Assembly: GCA_010645155.1 (NCBI GenBank)
Contig: CM021316.1
Location: 2,463,249-2,527,248 of the forward strand
Direction: 5' to 3'
From: Tigriopus japonicus
Taxonomy: Eukaryota > Arthropoda > Copepoda > Harpacticoida > Harpacticidae
DNA length: 64,000 nucleotides
Shown piece after piece: positions 25,138 through 37,438 of this stretch (positions within the stretch are counted from its first letter, which is position 1; each line of letters starts with the position of its first letter). The notes beneath the pieces are model-generated. The model had not been told where the DNA came from and made no database searches. It saw only the letters and a program-made list of their open reading frames with translations. Position numbers and translations under genes: made by a program.

Positions 25138-28100
25138 GGCAATGTTTGTTCATTTTATTGAGTGGAACATGATGCCGACAAAACCTCAGCTGAATATGTA
25201 ACCTCAACAGACTACGTGCATACGTACTGTACCTACCATATTCAACTAGCATTTGCTTCAGTTTACAGATTTATTAACCCACAGTTGATAAGAAAATATG
25301 TATAACTTAAAGGTGACTGATGTGTGAAGCTATTATATGTGATCAATCTCTTTTCCATAAACAGTTACTTATTTTGACATGCTAGCACATTGCCGATGAT
25401 TCATTTTGAGGATTGCACTTCAAGTGAAATGACCTTGGCCTCACAAATGTTTCGAATATGAACTTACTCGAACACAACATCCAGTTGGCGCAATAAGCTT
25501 TATATTAGAAGTAAATTCAGCTCTCACTAATAATTTTACAAAAAGCAAACAAACAATTTCAATCTTTCATCGTGTGTTTCCTTTCCAACTTTAAAACCTT
25601 CCTGCCCATAATTTGTAGTAAAAACATCCTTAAAATAGAAAGTGCGCCATTTCAAATAGTCAGTGATCTGTTTTCCACATTTTTCAGATTCAAACTTCAC
25701 TTCTCTTGGGTAGTCTAATTTATTCCAAACGCATTTAGATCGTGAAAGCAAGCGGAAAGTGGCCATACCGGTCAGTAAGGCTAATCCAATCTCTTTTTCT
25801 CACTGTGATATATTTCGATTTGTACCCTCACTCATGCCAATGAGTATACCATGTGAGCAAAAGTTCCGGTCCTAAATCTTCATTCAAACGATACCCAAGG
25901 TGCTTCTAAATCCTCTGTTTTCCCCCTCCCATAACAAGTAACGAAGCTCTCTTGTGTGTACACACATATTTGACAAGGATGAAATATTTAGCATGGGAGC
26001 TCCCACACTGATTGAAAAATGACTTCATCCTTGAGCAAATCCCTCTTCTTCCTCGATCCTCCACTTTAGCGTGTCCTTTGGAAATCGATCGGTTCCAGGG
26101 TTCATTCTGCATTGTGGAAACAATCGCCCTCACTCAATCGGCTTCTGTGATGTCTTTGGATATGAATGGAACTCTCATCTGGTGGGAGTGGACATTGCTT
26201 GACAGTTTAGGGCAATAGTATTACGTAGTGTACAATAATGGACCATTTACGAGTAATAGTCCGTCATTTATTGCTTTATGGTTGAGGAAGCTCGAGCAGC
26301 CCTAAGCTATTGAATTTGGAGCATGTTCATCAGTAGCCTGATGACGGCTTGACGAGACATCTTACTCATTTAATGATTCGTCAGGCACAATTTCTAGTTT
26401 ATTTGTCCTTTAGATTGGTTGTTTATGGCCAAATTATCGGTATATTGTATGCCACCTAACATTCCTTCCTCTCTATTTTCTGATGTTGGCAATGACTTGA
26501 AAATTCTCGCGGGAAATTCAAAACACAAAGGACTAATTGTGGTGGAGTGTTTCGTTCGTGTCTTCTCTTTCGCGAGTACATATGTAAATAATAGTAACTA
26601 CATTTGACGAGATAGGCAAACCATCAATTAATGTCATGCAGACAAAATTCTAACCTCTGCCAATCCTCCCTCCCTCATTGGTATAGAAATCCTGGTTGTT
26701 TTTTTGATCGAATTAACTTACGATCACGTTTCCTGTTTGGTCTTAAATTTTCAAGTGCATTGCATTGATATCGTCATTGCTTGACTATTAGCAATTCAAA
26801 TGCGAAATGAAGATGTTTTACCATCATCACAATCATCTTCGTCCAATATTTCTTCTTATGCGTCGATTCATCTCGTTCTAAGTTCATGACTTAACCTGAA
26901 AGCTTTGATCCCATTTTCGAGCATTGCGGCATCTGTAAAAAGAAGTTGGATTTTGGGCTCTCGAGGATTTCGCAACAAAAAATTTCATCAGGTACATCTC
27001 ATTCATGTTGGAGACTGCGTGGCTCGTAAAATTCACATTAAGCACTATGGCACGTCCGAAAGTAGTTGAATTATAGATGTATTTTGGCACAAAATCGCAA
27101 TCATTGAGAGTAACGCCCTTCCTGAGCAATTGTCAATCTGAGCCGAGTGAGTTTTTATCAAGGGTTCGGTACATCAAATACAAGGTGCCCGCTTAACTTA
27201 TTTAATTTGGAGTTCAAGCATAAAAGTTCCACCGACAAGCGTTTCGTTAATGTTTTCTTTGAAAAAAGTTTGACCTTTTTCCTTGTTCGTCGTCGTAATG
27301 TCAACCCCAGTCTTTGCTGTGTGTGCTCTTTCTCTATTGCTTTGACCTTTATGGTTCTCGTTGATGATGCTCGTCAAATCATTACCCATTTATTTTGGCT
27401 AAATAAAAATGTCAAAAGTTAATAGGCTTGAAGTTGCAAATGGCACTTGCACTCGGTGAAATGCTTTTTAATCTTGTTACTAATTTTGTTCTGCATTTCC
27501 AGACTCAAAATTTATGACACATTAATTCATCAAGATCCTGTTTTGTAAGCCTCTGTTTAAAGTTTTTTTTGTAAAAAAAAAAAACAATTGGGCAATTTAC
27601 AAGTTGTCAAAAATCACAGTCCTATACAAAAGAAAGAATGACATTGATATCACAACTTTATGGAAATGGTGGACAAAAAACGGCAGAAGAAAACCGCTTA
27701 GGTTCTGCATAGATATAATCGATTATGATAAAAGCATCCTTACCTTAAGGGTATTTTAGAAGCCTTATGAATAGTGGATGTTTTTGTCAAAATAGGATTT
27801 AGTACTGTCTTGAAAAAAAGTTTTTTCCGCTCTCTTTGTTTTAATTTGCAATTAAAGTTTAAAGCATTTTAGTTCAAAACAACCCAATTCCAACACATCC
27901 AATAACAACGCATTGAAACCTTAAAAATGAATGAAATAAGACCAATATTAGACCCTAACAAAGCAAAGAAACATTCATTCGCCGTCTTTAAATGCTTTAG
28001 CCTTATACTTCTCTTTATTGGGGCCAGGGGATAAATTTCAGAGCTCCTACATAGTACAACAAGATTTAAGTAGAGCAAAAAAGATTTGCCGGACTCTCAG

Positions 28101-28908
28101 AGGTCACAAGGGCCATCACAATAACCTTAACTACCAGTGGAGTGGTCCACTATCACTACGTATTTCTACTACAAACGGGTATTGGGCGTTGGGAGTGAAA
28201 CCGTTACCGGCAAAATCGACTACGGATCGAGGAAGGGTGGATTCATAAGGCTCAAGGGAATTGGCACCAGGGACCATTTTCTCTCTTTCCAATGGCTTCA
28301 GCCAATCTGGTGATGAGTCAGGGATTTTTGGAGGGGAAGACTGCAAGAAGAATTATCTCCGGTATCTGGAATGGCCTGGACCATCTACTATGCGAGTGCC
28401 ATGCCACGAAGGGTGGATCTTCCGTGATTTAGCGAAAGGGTTAATGGAAAGGAAACAGGAAAGAAATGAGAGGAATTGTTTTGATGCATGGCCTCGACCA
28501 CCATCATCGTCGAGGTTTTGTTTCCATTCTTCAAAACACTTGTCTCTTTTCTGGATGGAATGAGGTGCTTTCATTAATAAACATAGCATCGATAACTGGA
28601 GGAAGAGGCACCCATGAAAAACGAATACATATATATTGGTTCCAGGGACCATGGTTCTCTAGTATCATGGATGTATGTGTCTACTCTCTCCATATTCCAT
28701 TTGGATCTGTCATATGCAATACTAGCACAGACGCACCTCTTGCTCAGACTCTTCCAAAGCCAGGGTCTGTTTCTGGTTATTTTCATCATGTTTAGGGAAA
28801 TTGGAGAGCATCAATCACTCAACTGTGGTTTAACTATTGGTGAATGGCAATGTTGGGCGCTCTATGGCTTTGGGTTCTTGCTTGACGAGCAAGATGGAGT
28901 GATTGTCC
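25138..28908. other. AT-rich intergenic block
   Basis: Apart from the minus-strand frames at 26884-27389, I see only short frames. A minus frame at 25536-25766 begins MATFRLLSRSKCVWNK with acceptable context but cannot be extended. Poly-A run near 27578. Confidence 0.45.
26884..27389 (-). pseudogene. Two adjacent minus-strand open frames of coding character, unidentified
   Basis: A frame from 27389 to 27198 starts MGNDLTSIINENHKG with a good context (AATAA before ATG) and ends ELQIK. About 70 nt later a second frame (27129-26884) reads GVTLNDCDFVPKYIYNSTTF and runs into a donor-like TTTCAG|GTTAAG. Both have polar, protein-like composition in an AT-rich block. They may be one broken gene or element. 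No family recognised. Confidence 0.2.
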
Positions 28909-29350
28909 ACGGTGTTCCGAATGGCGTTTTAGGTTTGAATCAAAATACCCAAAAACACCATGGCACTTTTTGGACCCACAATTCAATGGGGAACAACTTT
29001 ACTTTTATTGTATTATATAAGATTAGGTCCAGGGAAAAAGTTATATACCTAAAAACCTATTAAATATAACATTTTTTAACAAACTATTTAATCTATATTT
29101 AGAGACCATTTAGTTACCTGATGAATTCAAATTGAATAAAAATTCATTCAGCAACAGCTGAGTTATTTGACTTTGAATGGTCCATTTTTGACCCCAAAAA
29201 GCCGAAAAACGCTACAGTTATATGAAAAAACAAATTCCCAAAGATTTCACATAGTTTTTCAATATTGCAAAAATTAATGATTTTTTTTCAGTTTTGGAAC
29301 TTTTGTCAAATTAGCTCAAAATATGAAAAAATATCACTTAAAATGCACTT
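28909..29350 (+). repeat. Left arm of foldback element
   Basis: About 440 bp. It pairs with 29596-30040 on the other strand with only scattered differences, and similarity fades at the inner end. Confidence 0.8.
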
Positions 29351-29595
29351 AAATAAGATTTTTGGAAAGTTATTTTCATAACAATTTAGGGTGCGCTATG
29401 ATGTGTGTTGTGCCAAAATTACAAATAAAAATATCTAACAGAGTCATATCCAAAATTACGATTTCTAGAAGGACCATGTTCAAAATGGACTAAAATCGAA
29501 ACTTGAAACATTAACCGATTTTTTCAAAACTTTAAATTATTACCCAACTTTGAGTGTCTTTGATACTGCAAAAGTTTTTTATTGGAAAATGTATT

Positions 29596-30040
29596 TTAAA
29601 TACCTTTTAAGTGATATTTTTTCTTATTTTGAGCTTTTTTGACATAAGTTCCAAAACTCAAAAAAAACCATTTATTTTTGCAATATTGAAAAACTATGTG
29701 AAATCTTTGGGAATTTGTTTTTTCATATAACTGTAGCGTTTTTCGGCTTTTTGGGGTCAAAAATGGACCATTCAAAGTCAAATAACTCAGCTGTTGCTGA
29801 ATAAATTTTAATTCAATTTGAATTCATCAGGTAACTAAATGGTCTCTAAATATGGATTAAATAGTTTGTTAAAAAATGTTATATTTAATAGGTTTTTAGG
29901 TATATAACTTTTTCCCTGGACCTAATCTTATATAATACAATAAAAGTAAAGTTGTTCCCCATTGAATTGTGGGTCCAAAAAGTGCCATGGTGTTTTTGGG
30001 TATTTTGATTCAAACCTAAAACGCCATTCGGAACACCGTG
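29596..30040 (-). repeat. Right arm of foldback element
   Basis: Reverse-complement copy of the left arm. It ends in GGAACACCGTG, the outer terminus. Confidence 0.8.
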
Positions 30041-31353
30041 TGTCCCAAGCGACGATGGGGCTCTTGTTCACAACTCTCCTACGTACGTACAGTACAGCAG
30101 ACCCATGTGTTTGGGGAATGACTAAGTCCTTCCTCATTCAATATTGTGAACAAAACCCCAGTGCATAATCCCATCCCACCAATATGAAGAGGGGGCTAGA
30201 TCCTGGATTCCAGACCTATTAGAGGTCAATGTCTCAAAGAAGAAAAGAAGGATACCCTTTAACAATTAGGAAAAGACTTTGTTGTTTGGCTTGCTTTGTT
30301 GTTTTACATGGCTCTTCTAAAGTTAAGGTAAAGCCATGAGTCTGCCAAAGAATCTGTGGTTTAAGTCAACTTTCATTGTGACGGAAGCCCCTTGACAGAA
30401 AATGAGTGAAGAGGGAACAAGCCAACAACGGTTGAAAATTGTTGTTTCAACGCAAAAGATCGAACGAAGGAGGGGAAGACGACAACGAACTTGAATAAGT
30501 GGTGGTGAACGTACTGTAGGTGTTTTGTGTTCTGTTCGTGGTGCATTTTGTGCAGCACTTTATGCCCAAGTTAATTGCGCATATGCAGAACACAACCCTC
30601 TCTCTCTTTTCCCTCATGCATACATTACCTTTTTGTTGTGCAAGCGGATTGTTCAAGGAACCATTACTGTTTTGATTCTCCATGGCCAGACAAGCTATCT
30701 TTTGTTTTGGCTAAAGCACAAATTACTTTATTTACCTGAAACATTTGTCAAGTTTGGCGATCGTTGCTCATGCTGATATGGACATATTAATTGTTATTTG
30801 ATCCATACCTACGGTTCAGACACGCAAAGATCGATCTAACGATCGGGATCGGATCCTACCATTTATAGATGGCAATTTTCATGTGCAACCATCCAGTCTC
30901 CTCTAATGAATAAGAGCGTTGCAACCATCCTTGTTTGTGACGAGTTTAGTACTCTTCGACCCCTCGACCACAGACCCGACCAATTTGGCACGTGTTTTTC
31001 ACATTTGTCGATCCACTCACCAATATCTAGCCCTTTTCCAATCCATACCAGGGAAACTAAACACTCCGGAAAGAATTGGTGCAATGTGTTTCGTTGGAAA
31101 GAGTTCATCCTAACCTTATTTATTATGTGAAACAATTGTAGATACAAATAACAAGAATCATAACTCAATGTACGCAAACGAGAACAGAAATAGTGTGAAT
31201 AGAATCAAGTTTCAGAATATAGATCTCATGGTACAATGGCTGACTAAAAGCGCCTAAAGGAGCTCTCACACACTTGTCAATCGGATGTGAGAAAATGCTA
31301 AAGAAAAGAAATGTTTCGCTAATTCTAACCAAGCTCGATTGGAACACGATCTT

Positions 31354-31382
31354 GAGGAGGAGGAGGAGGAGGAGGAGGAGGG
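31354..31382 (+). repeat. (GAG)n microsatellite
   Basis: About nine GAG/GGA triplets in a row. No coding context is supported. Confidence 0.9.
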
Positions 31383-32985
31383 AAATAGTGAGAGGGTTGT
31401 TAGTTCTTGCCTTCATTAAGATGAGGATGAAAGGGGAATAAAGCCACAGAAGATGGGTGCTGCCAAGAACGTAGATTAATGGGATTTGTTTTGTTCTCAG
31501 TGGTGTTAGAATTGTTGATGAATCAGATGCAGACTCAGTGGGCGAACCAACCACCATAAATTACAATAACTCCTGCTTGATGAAAAGAAGGCTTCCGGTT
31601 TCATCGTGCTTGCCGTTCATACGAGGTTAGTGGGGTGTCTAATTCCCATTTTCCTATTGGAAATGCATAACCAAGTTGTTTGTGTTTTGGAAGGAATTTA
31701 CACATTTTGGGTCTAGATTGTTAAAAGAGCCAAAAAAACGAGCAGGAATAGTCGATACAATAACGTGATCAACATTGCGCTTTGTTAGTCTAAAATCTTT
31801 TTCTTACAATCTGGTCCTCACACGGTTTTCCCCACAACGTAACAGTGCAGTAGACTCCGTTTGCCAACACACTGGAAGAGGATATCCCTTGGGACAAAGG
31901 AAAGTATGGCAGTGTCAACTTGGAAGCAATTAAGCCGACTTTTTTCCTGCCCGGAGAATTGGCTGTTGACATCGATGTGACGAATGGCTTTTGGCGCCTT
32001 GTTCTACAAATATTTTGGAACGTTGGAACATGCTACACAAGAGCACCTCGTGAACGAAAAAGTTCCTGGCTGGTTACATGGAAAGAGGGTTGGATGATGG
32101 AACCACCCCTCTAGATCCTTTGGATACGTGAAGTTGAACAAGTGGGACCAATTAGGCTTGGCTCCCTTTAGGTATCAAATAGCACCTTAGAGGAGTTGGT
32201 TCCTCATCGAGTGCCAAAACCAGACATGAGGGCTTACAAAGATGGTCTGAGAGACGAGCATAACAACCCAAAGTCTGAAGTACTCGACGAATGACGTGAT
32301 CTCTCATCATTTTCTCCACTAATAAGATGGGGTAACACGATAGGACCTGCGAACAAATTCAATAACATGCCTAGTAAACAGGCTAATGGAAGATTTGTGT
32401 TCTAAGGGTGAGAAGACGCGATGGAATCGGGACTTTGCCAAGATCCGATTACAGATGGTGTTGATCATGAGCAGAATCTGGTGAGTCAATGTTAGTCGTG
32501 AGGATCACATTTGGATGGATTGCCCTTGAACGGTTCATTAGCCAAACTTATAAAAGGTGGACTCCAAATTTACCGTACATTTACCCTGAAGCAGATTCTG
32601 TTTTCGGGCACTAAGGGGGCAATATTTAGCTTTTAATCTGTTGATGGGTCACGATGATATGGAAACGGTGCTCAAGTTCAGGGGTGAGATTTTTTTCGCA
32701 TGGAAATGAAAGATAATCAATTTGCAAGAAATTTGGACACTTGGCCCTCAATCCAGTTCGAAGAGATATATTGACCCCTGTCATGCAATCCCCATGGAGA
32801 ATAGGATCTCACGACCAGATCCTCGGAAATCTGAAGTAAATCCTTGACACTCGCAAATCCATTTATTTGTCAAGATTAGGATATCGGGTCAGAACGGGAG
32901 CTCACGACGCAAAGCTAGAACGTCCTCCTAAAGAAAGAAAATGTGTTCGATTTGTGTCTTTACAAAAGTCTTGATTACTCTAAAC

Positions 32986-33200
32986 CAGGGGTCGGCAACT
33001 GGTGGACCGCGGCCGAGGCGTTATGGGGAACGTCCTAAATAATGGGCTCGTGAGCCATCAATAGTACTGTGCTTGTGGGCCCAAAGCTCTTTGATCGTTA
33101 ATTTGTGAGCCCCTGGACCTAACAACGTCCCTTTGGTGGGCCTTTGAAAACACGTTGTCAAATTAGTGGGCCCTGACCTAAAAACGGTTGCCGATCCCTG
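32986..33200. mobile_element. hAT-type MITE with 8-bp target-site duplication
   Basis: The terminal inverted repeats are CAGGGGTCGGCAAC at the left and GTTGCCGATCCCTG at the right. CTCTAAAC flanks both ends exactly (32978-32985 and 33201-33208). CAGGG-type ends and 8-bp duplications are the signature of hAT transposons. At 215 bp it is non-autonomous. The inside is rich in GGGCCC/GGTCC motifs. Confidence 0.85.
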
Positions 33201-36200
33201 CTCTAAACAGTTGGGTATTCCAAGGTCCATATTTTCTCCCCTTGTAGCAAAGATTGTGATCCATGTTGTCGGTCCCTTCCATATTCGTTGGTTCCACTTC
33301 CATGTGCAATGCATTAAAACCTTCTTACCCCAGTTCTCAGATCCTGGAGAGACGGAAGTGAAAGAATTAGTTCATGTCATGATTCTCTCGTCTTGAGAGT
33401 TTCACCACTCCCTAAAACTGGAATTGTGCCCCTTTTTCCAAAGAGTCAAGACATTTAGTGCCATATCTACATAATATCCATATCGTGTTGAATGAGGCGG
33501 GTCGAGGCGGGCAAAATTCTCCCTCGTTTCCTCTCTTGTAAACCCCTTAGGATCAAGAGGATTTGGATCCCCCAAATCCTCGTTAGAAAGAAATTTTAAG
33601 GGTGTGTTCCTACAACCCTTTGCAGACACGTAAACCTCCATAAAACTTATGATTTCCGCCTATATGGAAGTCGGAAAAGAGTATATCGGAAGTCGAAAAG
33701 ACGTATATCGAGAGCTAGAATTCCATACATGCAGTCGGAATGACAAGAATGTCGCCATTTCTTCCCGACAGAGGCGAATTTCTCGTTCTGTTTGATATCT
33801 GCTATTGACATGAGATCGAGTGTCACCAGGGGTTCATTCTCCCGATGGCCATTCGAGGGTAAGTCGATCGAGGGAGGCTGCTCACCCAGTGACACACACT
33901 GTGATCACAATCAGAAGAGCCAAGAGATCTCATTTGGATTTGAAAGTCGACCCTGGTGCTGCCTGCCATTGGGGAAAATGGCATGATAAATAAGCCTTAT
34001 TCAGGCTAACATGCGAGTCTCCCTAAGTCCAAATGGGAGTAACAAGTTGAAGGAGTCCTCATGATTCATGCATAAACATATGCATGTTTGTCCCCGTTGC
34101 TCTTTATGCAATTGAATTTGACCGCAGGGAAATGATTTCAAACGGATGGAGAATATACTTGGAAACTATGTGAGTTGTTAAGGAAACTTTCTTGGGGATC
34201 AACCACATGAGTGCAGAATATTTGAAAAGTTCCCCCTAGGTTTCCGATCGACCCGTCCCATAGTGGCACTTTTGCAAATATTCTGGGACTCATCCGGCAT
34301 CAACCCTCTTGGAGAGCAAGCCAAGCAAGATCGAAACGCTTGATAGATGCATCACTTTTCTTGAAATGACAGAAACTTTGCGGATGAATGACTCTGGAAA
34401 GGATATCCGATTTGAGCATTTTCTGAGTGCGATCTGCACTGGGAGAGTAATAATTATTGAAAGTGCATTGACTGAAAAGTAACCCAATTATTTATAATTA
34501 AAACTAAATGGTGGCGTTTTTATGATTTCTTATCTGTTTGTACTGTATAATCAATGAATGTTTCGCTTGTCAAGCTTTAGTAGTTTCTTAAAATTATTTC
34601 AACGCAAAACCAAAACTCAACACCCACAACCTCTTAAATTGATGTTTGGTTCTTCACATTCACCAAATCCCCAATGGCTTACTAACCTTTCAAAAAAGTG
34701 GTCCTCACAGTATGGTTTTCCCAAAAGGGGCAATCGATTGATGGGGGAACTTTTAAGAAAAGTAATTTGATGCTTCTTCGACAGAATTAATTTTGCTCCT
34801 AAAGTAGATCCTATTATTTCATCAAATTTCTTTACTTGAAGTTTTGAATGAACCTTCTTAGTCAGAGTGATTTCATTCTTTGCAAGTGTCTGGCCAAACT
34901 TTTGCTTTGAACCCCTAGCCAAATCGTTCTCATCAATTCATGTTGCACTTACAACCTCGAACGGTGGCAGTCAGGGACTGGACAGCCAAATATGATGGGC
35001 CACAGAGCGCGTCAAACAATCAGGAAGTTATTTTGGACACATCTTTAAGATACTCTTTCTTGGCAATGATTGTACACATACCCGCAACATACGTCCATGG
35101 CGTGCAACTTGCGTACCATCCAACCGAACCCCGAGCGTCTGGCGCCAGGTTTCGTGGTTTTGGCCTTGGAACCTTCCGCGCAAGTTGCCGTCGAACTTCA
35201 TTCATTGATGTTCAATTACCATCTTAATCATCTAATAGAGGACGCTGTTTTGGCATTTTGAACTGACCTCATACCCCAGAATTTGCGCAAGGGATGGTGT
35301 GGGTGAAAAACTGTGAATCTGTCCTTATCCAGCTCATCAAAAATATACCTCATCGCAATATTCCTAACCAAGGACCCTTGAATAATCCTTGACCTAACTA
35401 AAGGTCAATTTACCGCATGTATAATTATGCTTTTGAACAAGTAGTTACATATTATGAAATGAGCAGCATTGAAAACACTCAGAAATTGGTTCTAAAATTG
35501 TTTTTGGGTTGAAAAGACGTTTTCAAGTAAATGCCACCAACTTTGAAATGAAGGTTTTACTACTGCCATCTACCAATAGAACAACTTGTTTCTTGTAAAA
35601 AAATTTTGACGAACAAAGTTGCTATTATTTTCTACACGCTTGGCATAAACTTTGCTTGATTATGGTGCATGGATGATTAAGCAGGCATTTGATACCATTT
35701 TGATTGATGGGAAAGGAAATGCTCTTCCAAAGTCTAAAAGATTGAACATTTTATAAATTTGTAGCTCTATTTCAAAACAGGAGTCTAGGAATTGATGCAC
35801 AACTTCAATTCAATTTTGAAAGGCCATACTGATCATGAACATCAAAATAAGTTCATTGTTCAACCATGAACCAAAAATATGTTTTTTTTGTGGGCATTTC
35901 TCAAAACCTTCAACTATCTTTGCCAGAAAGTGTTTCAGTACCATTGAAACAACTGAATCACCCTGAGTTCAAAAATGGCATTTACTCAACTGAAAGATGC
36001 CCACATCTAGTCACATCCAGATATTTTGATGGAACTCTGGCTTGCAAGAGCTGACTCTCAGCCAAGCCAGATGGAGCTTCATGAACCCTTGGAAAAATAG
36101 ATGGCGCTATAGATAAGCAGCCCCAATGTTTAAATTTACAGGAAAATGCCATATCTTTCTTCATTTTTATAGATTGTTTCAAAAGACCTTTCCTGGAATG

Positions 36201-36633
36201 AAAAATACAGCATGAAAAATTTTCAATTTGCACATGAATTGAAGAATTCTGCCAAACAACATTTTTGAAGTGCTTAACATTAAATGGTCACAAATGAAGA
36301 TTATCTGAAAAATTTTACTATTTTTTGTCAGCATGGATTTACAGGATTGAACCCAACAAGTATCATTCAAATTTTAAGAAAATGCTCCGAGTTGTTTGTT
36401 TTTTCTATTCAACAATTTGAATGACAGTGACACTCTCCCAAAAAATATATCCAACAACAAAGTAATGTCCCTTGTTTTCCCACCCTCAACCTCTTCATCG
36501 CTCCCAACCTGCTAGCCCACAAGCAGGCCGGCGTGCTAACATTCGTTGTGTAGCTCGCTCGCTAGCTCAGCAGTGCACGATCCTCGATTTTTGGCCATCT
36601 CTTCCTCCTCAAACACCGTACAACAGGACCAAA

Positions 36634-36891
36634 ATGCGAGTTATGCTTGCAGCAGTCAAGGATGGTGCTACTGCCGTCGTATATGTGGATGTGGCTGCCC
36701 AGGCCTATCTATACTCCTTCGCCCTTGAACAGACCTGTTTTGAGCTATTTCCGCCTAATCTGCCGCGCTCCACATGTCTTCGTATTGGCCGCTTCCCCGT
36801 TTTCGTCCTTCTCCCGTTTGGGATCTGCTTCTTGGACTGTCCCGATCTGAGTGAGGAACAGCGGGGGAAGATGACGACGATCATGGATTGA
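36634..36891 (+). CDS. Hypothetical 85-aa ORF just upstream of Mbs, with poly(A) signal
   Basis: The ATG at 36634 has AAA at -3 to -1. The frame, open from 36472, reads MRVMLAAVKDGATAVVYVDV, then a Leu/Phe-rich stretch, and ends DLSEEQRGKMTTIMD. The third codon positions look gene-like. AATAAA follows at 36982-36987, about 90 nt after the TGA stop. It could be a small single-exon gene, the last exon of a gene with upstream exons not seen, or a retrocopy. I do not recognise the protein. Confidence 0.3.
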   Translation: MRVMLAAVKDGATAVVYVDVAAQAYLYSFALEQTCFELFPPNLPRSTCLRIGRFPVFVLLPFGICFLDCPDLSEEQRGKMTTIMD

Positions 36892-36981
36892 AGGGAAGCC
36901 TATCTAGCCAGATTTTCTACTCGATATCCTCTAACTAACACTTTGTTCTATGATGTCTACCTCAAAGTATGATCAAACACC

Positions 36982-36987
36982 AATAAA
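36982..36987 (+). terminator. Poly(A) signal AATAAA
   Basis: Canonical hexamer 90 nt after the stop of the 85-aa ORF and about 450 nt upstream of the Mbs start. Suggests, but does not prove, a plus-strand transcript ending here. Confidence 0.35.
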
Positions 36988-37199
36988 AATTAAAAAAATG
37001 CAATTAAGCTTTACGTTTTTGCTGGAATAGATTAGGATGAGATGTAAAATACGACAAAGGCTCAATTAGAAGGGCTCAAATGGCAAGCCTGAGGAGCGTG
37101 CGCCGTTCTTTTTCATAGTAGTGTGTGTCTGTCTTGTCTTGTTCTAGTACGTGAAGTACTTGTCGAGTATGCGTGAAGTGTGAGCTGTGAATACCAATC

Positions 37200-37438
37200 A
37201 ACCTCGTCAACCTCAAGACCATCCTCCACGGCCTGGCCTTCAACCTTCACTTTGAGCCTGAAGCCATCTCCACTCTTGGTTATGGTTATGGACCCTTAGT
37301 TGGCCGTGTGTGTTTGGGTGCGAGTGTCCGTCCTAGAGTTATAGTTCAGTGATTCTGACCTGTTCTGGTGACAACGACACCATGGTGTTTGACCAATGTT
37401 CTATATGAGTCGTGTTTAACACCCGCAGTCAGCCCGTG
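37200..37438 (+). promoter_or_regulatory. Mbs: Presumed 5' UTR / promoter-proximal region of Mbs
   Basis: Sequence before the start ATG. A TTCAGTG at about 37345 resembles an arthropod initiator (TCAGT). I see no TATA box at the matching distance. An in-frame TGA at 37406 separates any upstream reading from the protein. The transcription start is not determinable here, and a further upstream non-coding exon is possible. Confidence 0.3.

Larger units (their letters stand above)
28909..30040. mobile_element. Long-arm foldback element (non-autonomous DNA transposon)
   Basis: The left arm (28909 to about 29350) is repeated as a close reverse complement in the right arm (about 29596 to 30040), with a spacer of roughly 240 bp. 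The ends are CACGGTGTTCCGAATGGCG and its complement. Directly outside both ends lies TGTC (28905-28908 and 30041-30044), a possible 4-bp target duplication. CAC termini with 4-bp duplications are known for Chapaev-type (CMC) elements, so that family is a tentative fit. It encodes no transposase. The high arm identity suggests recent activity or arm homogenisation. Confidence 0.8.
30045..36471. other. Intergenic, no supported gene
   Basis: Besides the MITE at 32986 and the GAG repeat, only short frames are present. Examples are a Lys-rich minus frame at 34617-34922 and a minus frame at 33647-33895 ending in LPYRRKS. Neither is recognised. 35.3-36.5 kb is AT-rich and featureless. Confidence 0.5.

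Noticed and set aside
28614..29063. 149-codon plus-strand ORF running into the foldback element
   Set aside because: It crosses the element boundary, so its length is an accident of the insertion. The flanking part has no motif.
32421..32480. Possible first exon (MESGLCQDPITDGVDHEQNL) with donor CTG|GTGAGT
   Set aside because: Short. No continuing exon found. Such ATG-to-GTGAGT pairs arise often in this sequence.
33647..33895. Minus-strand 82-codon frame, and the plus-strand donor GAGG|GTAAGT at about 33860
   Set aside because: The two signals conflict on strand and neither has a recognisable protein.
37412..37438. GTG at 37412 as the Mbs start codon
   Set aside because: Nuclear eukaryotic genes rarely start at GTG, and an ATG in good context follows in frame at 37439.
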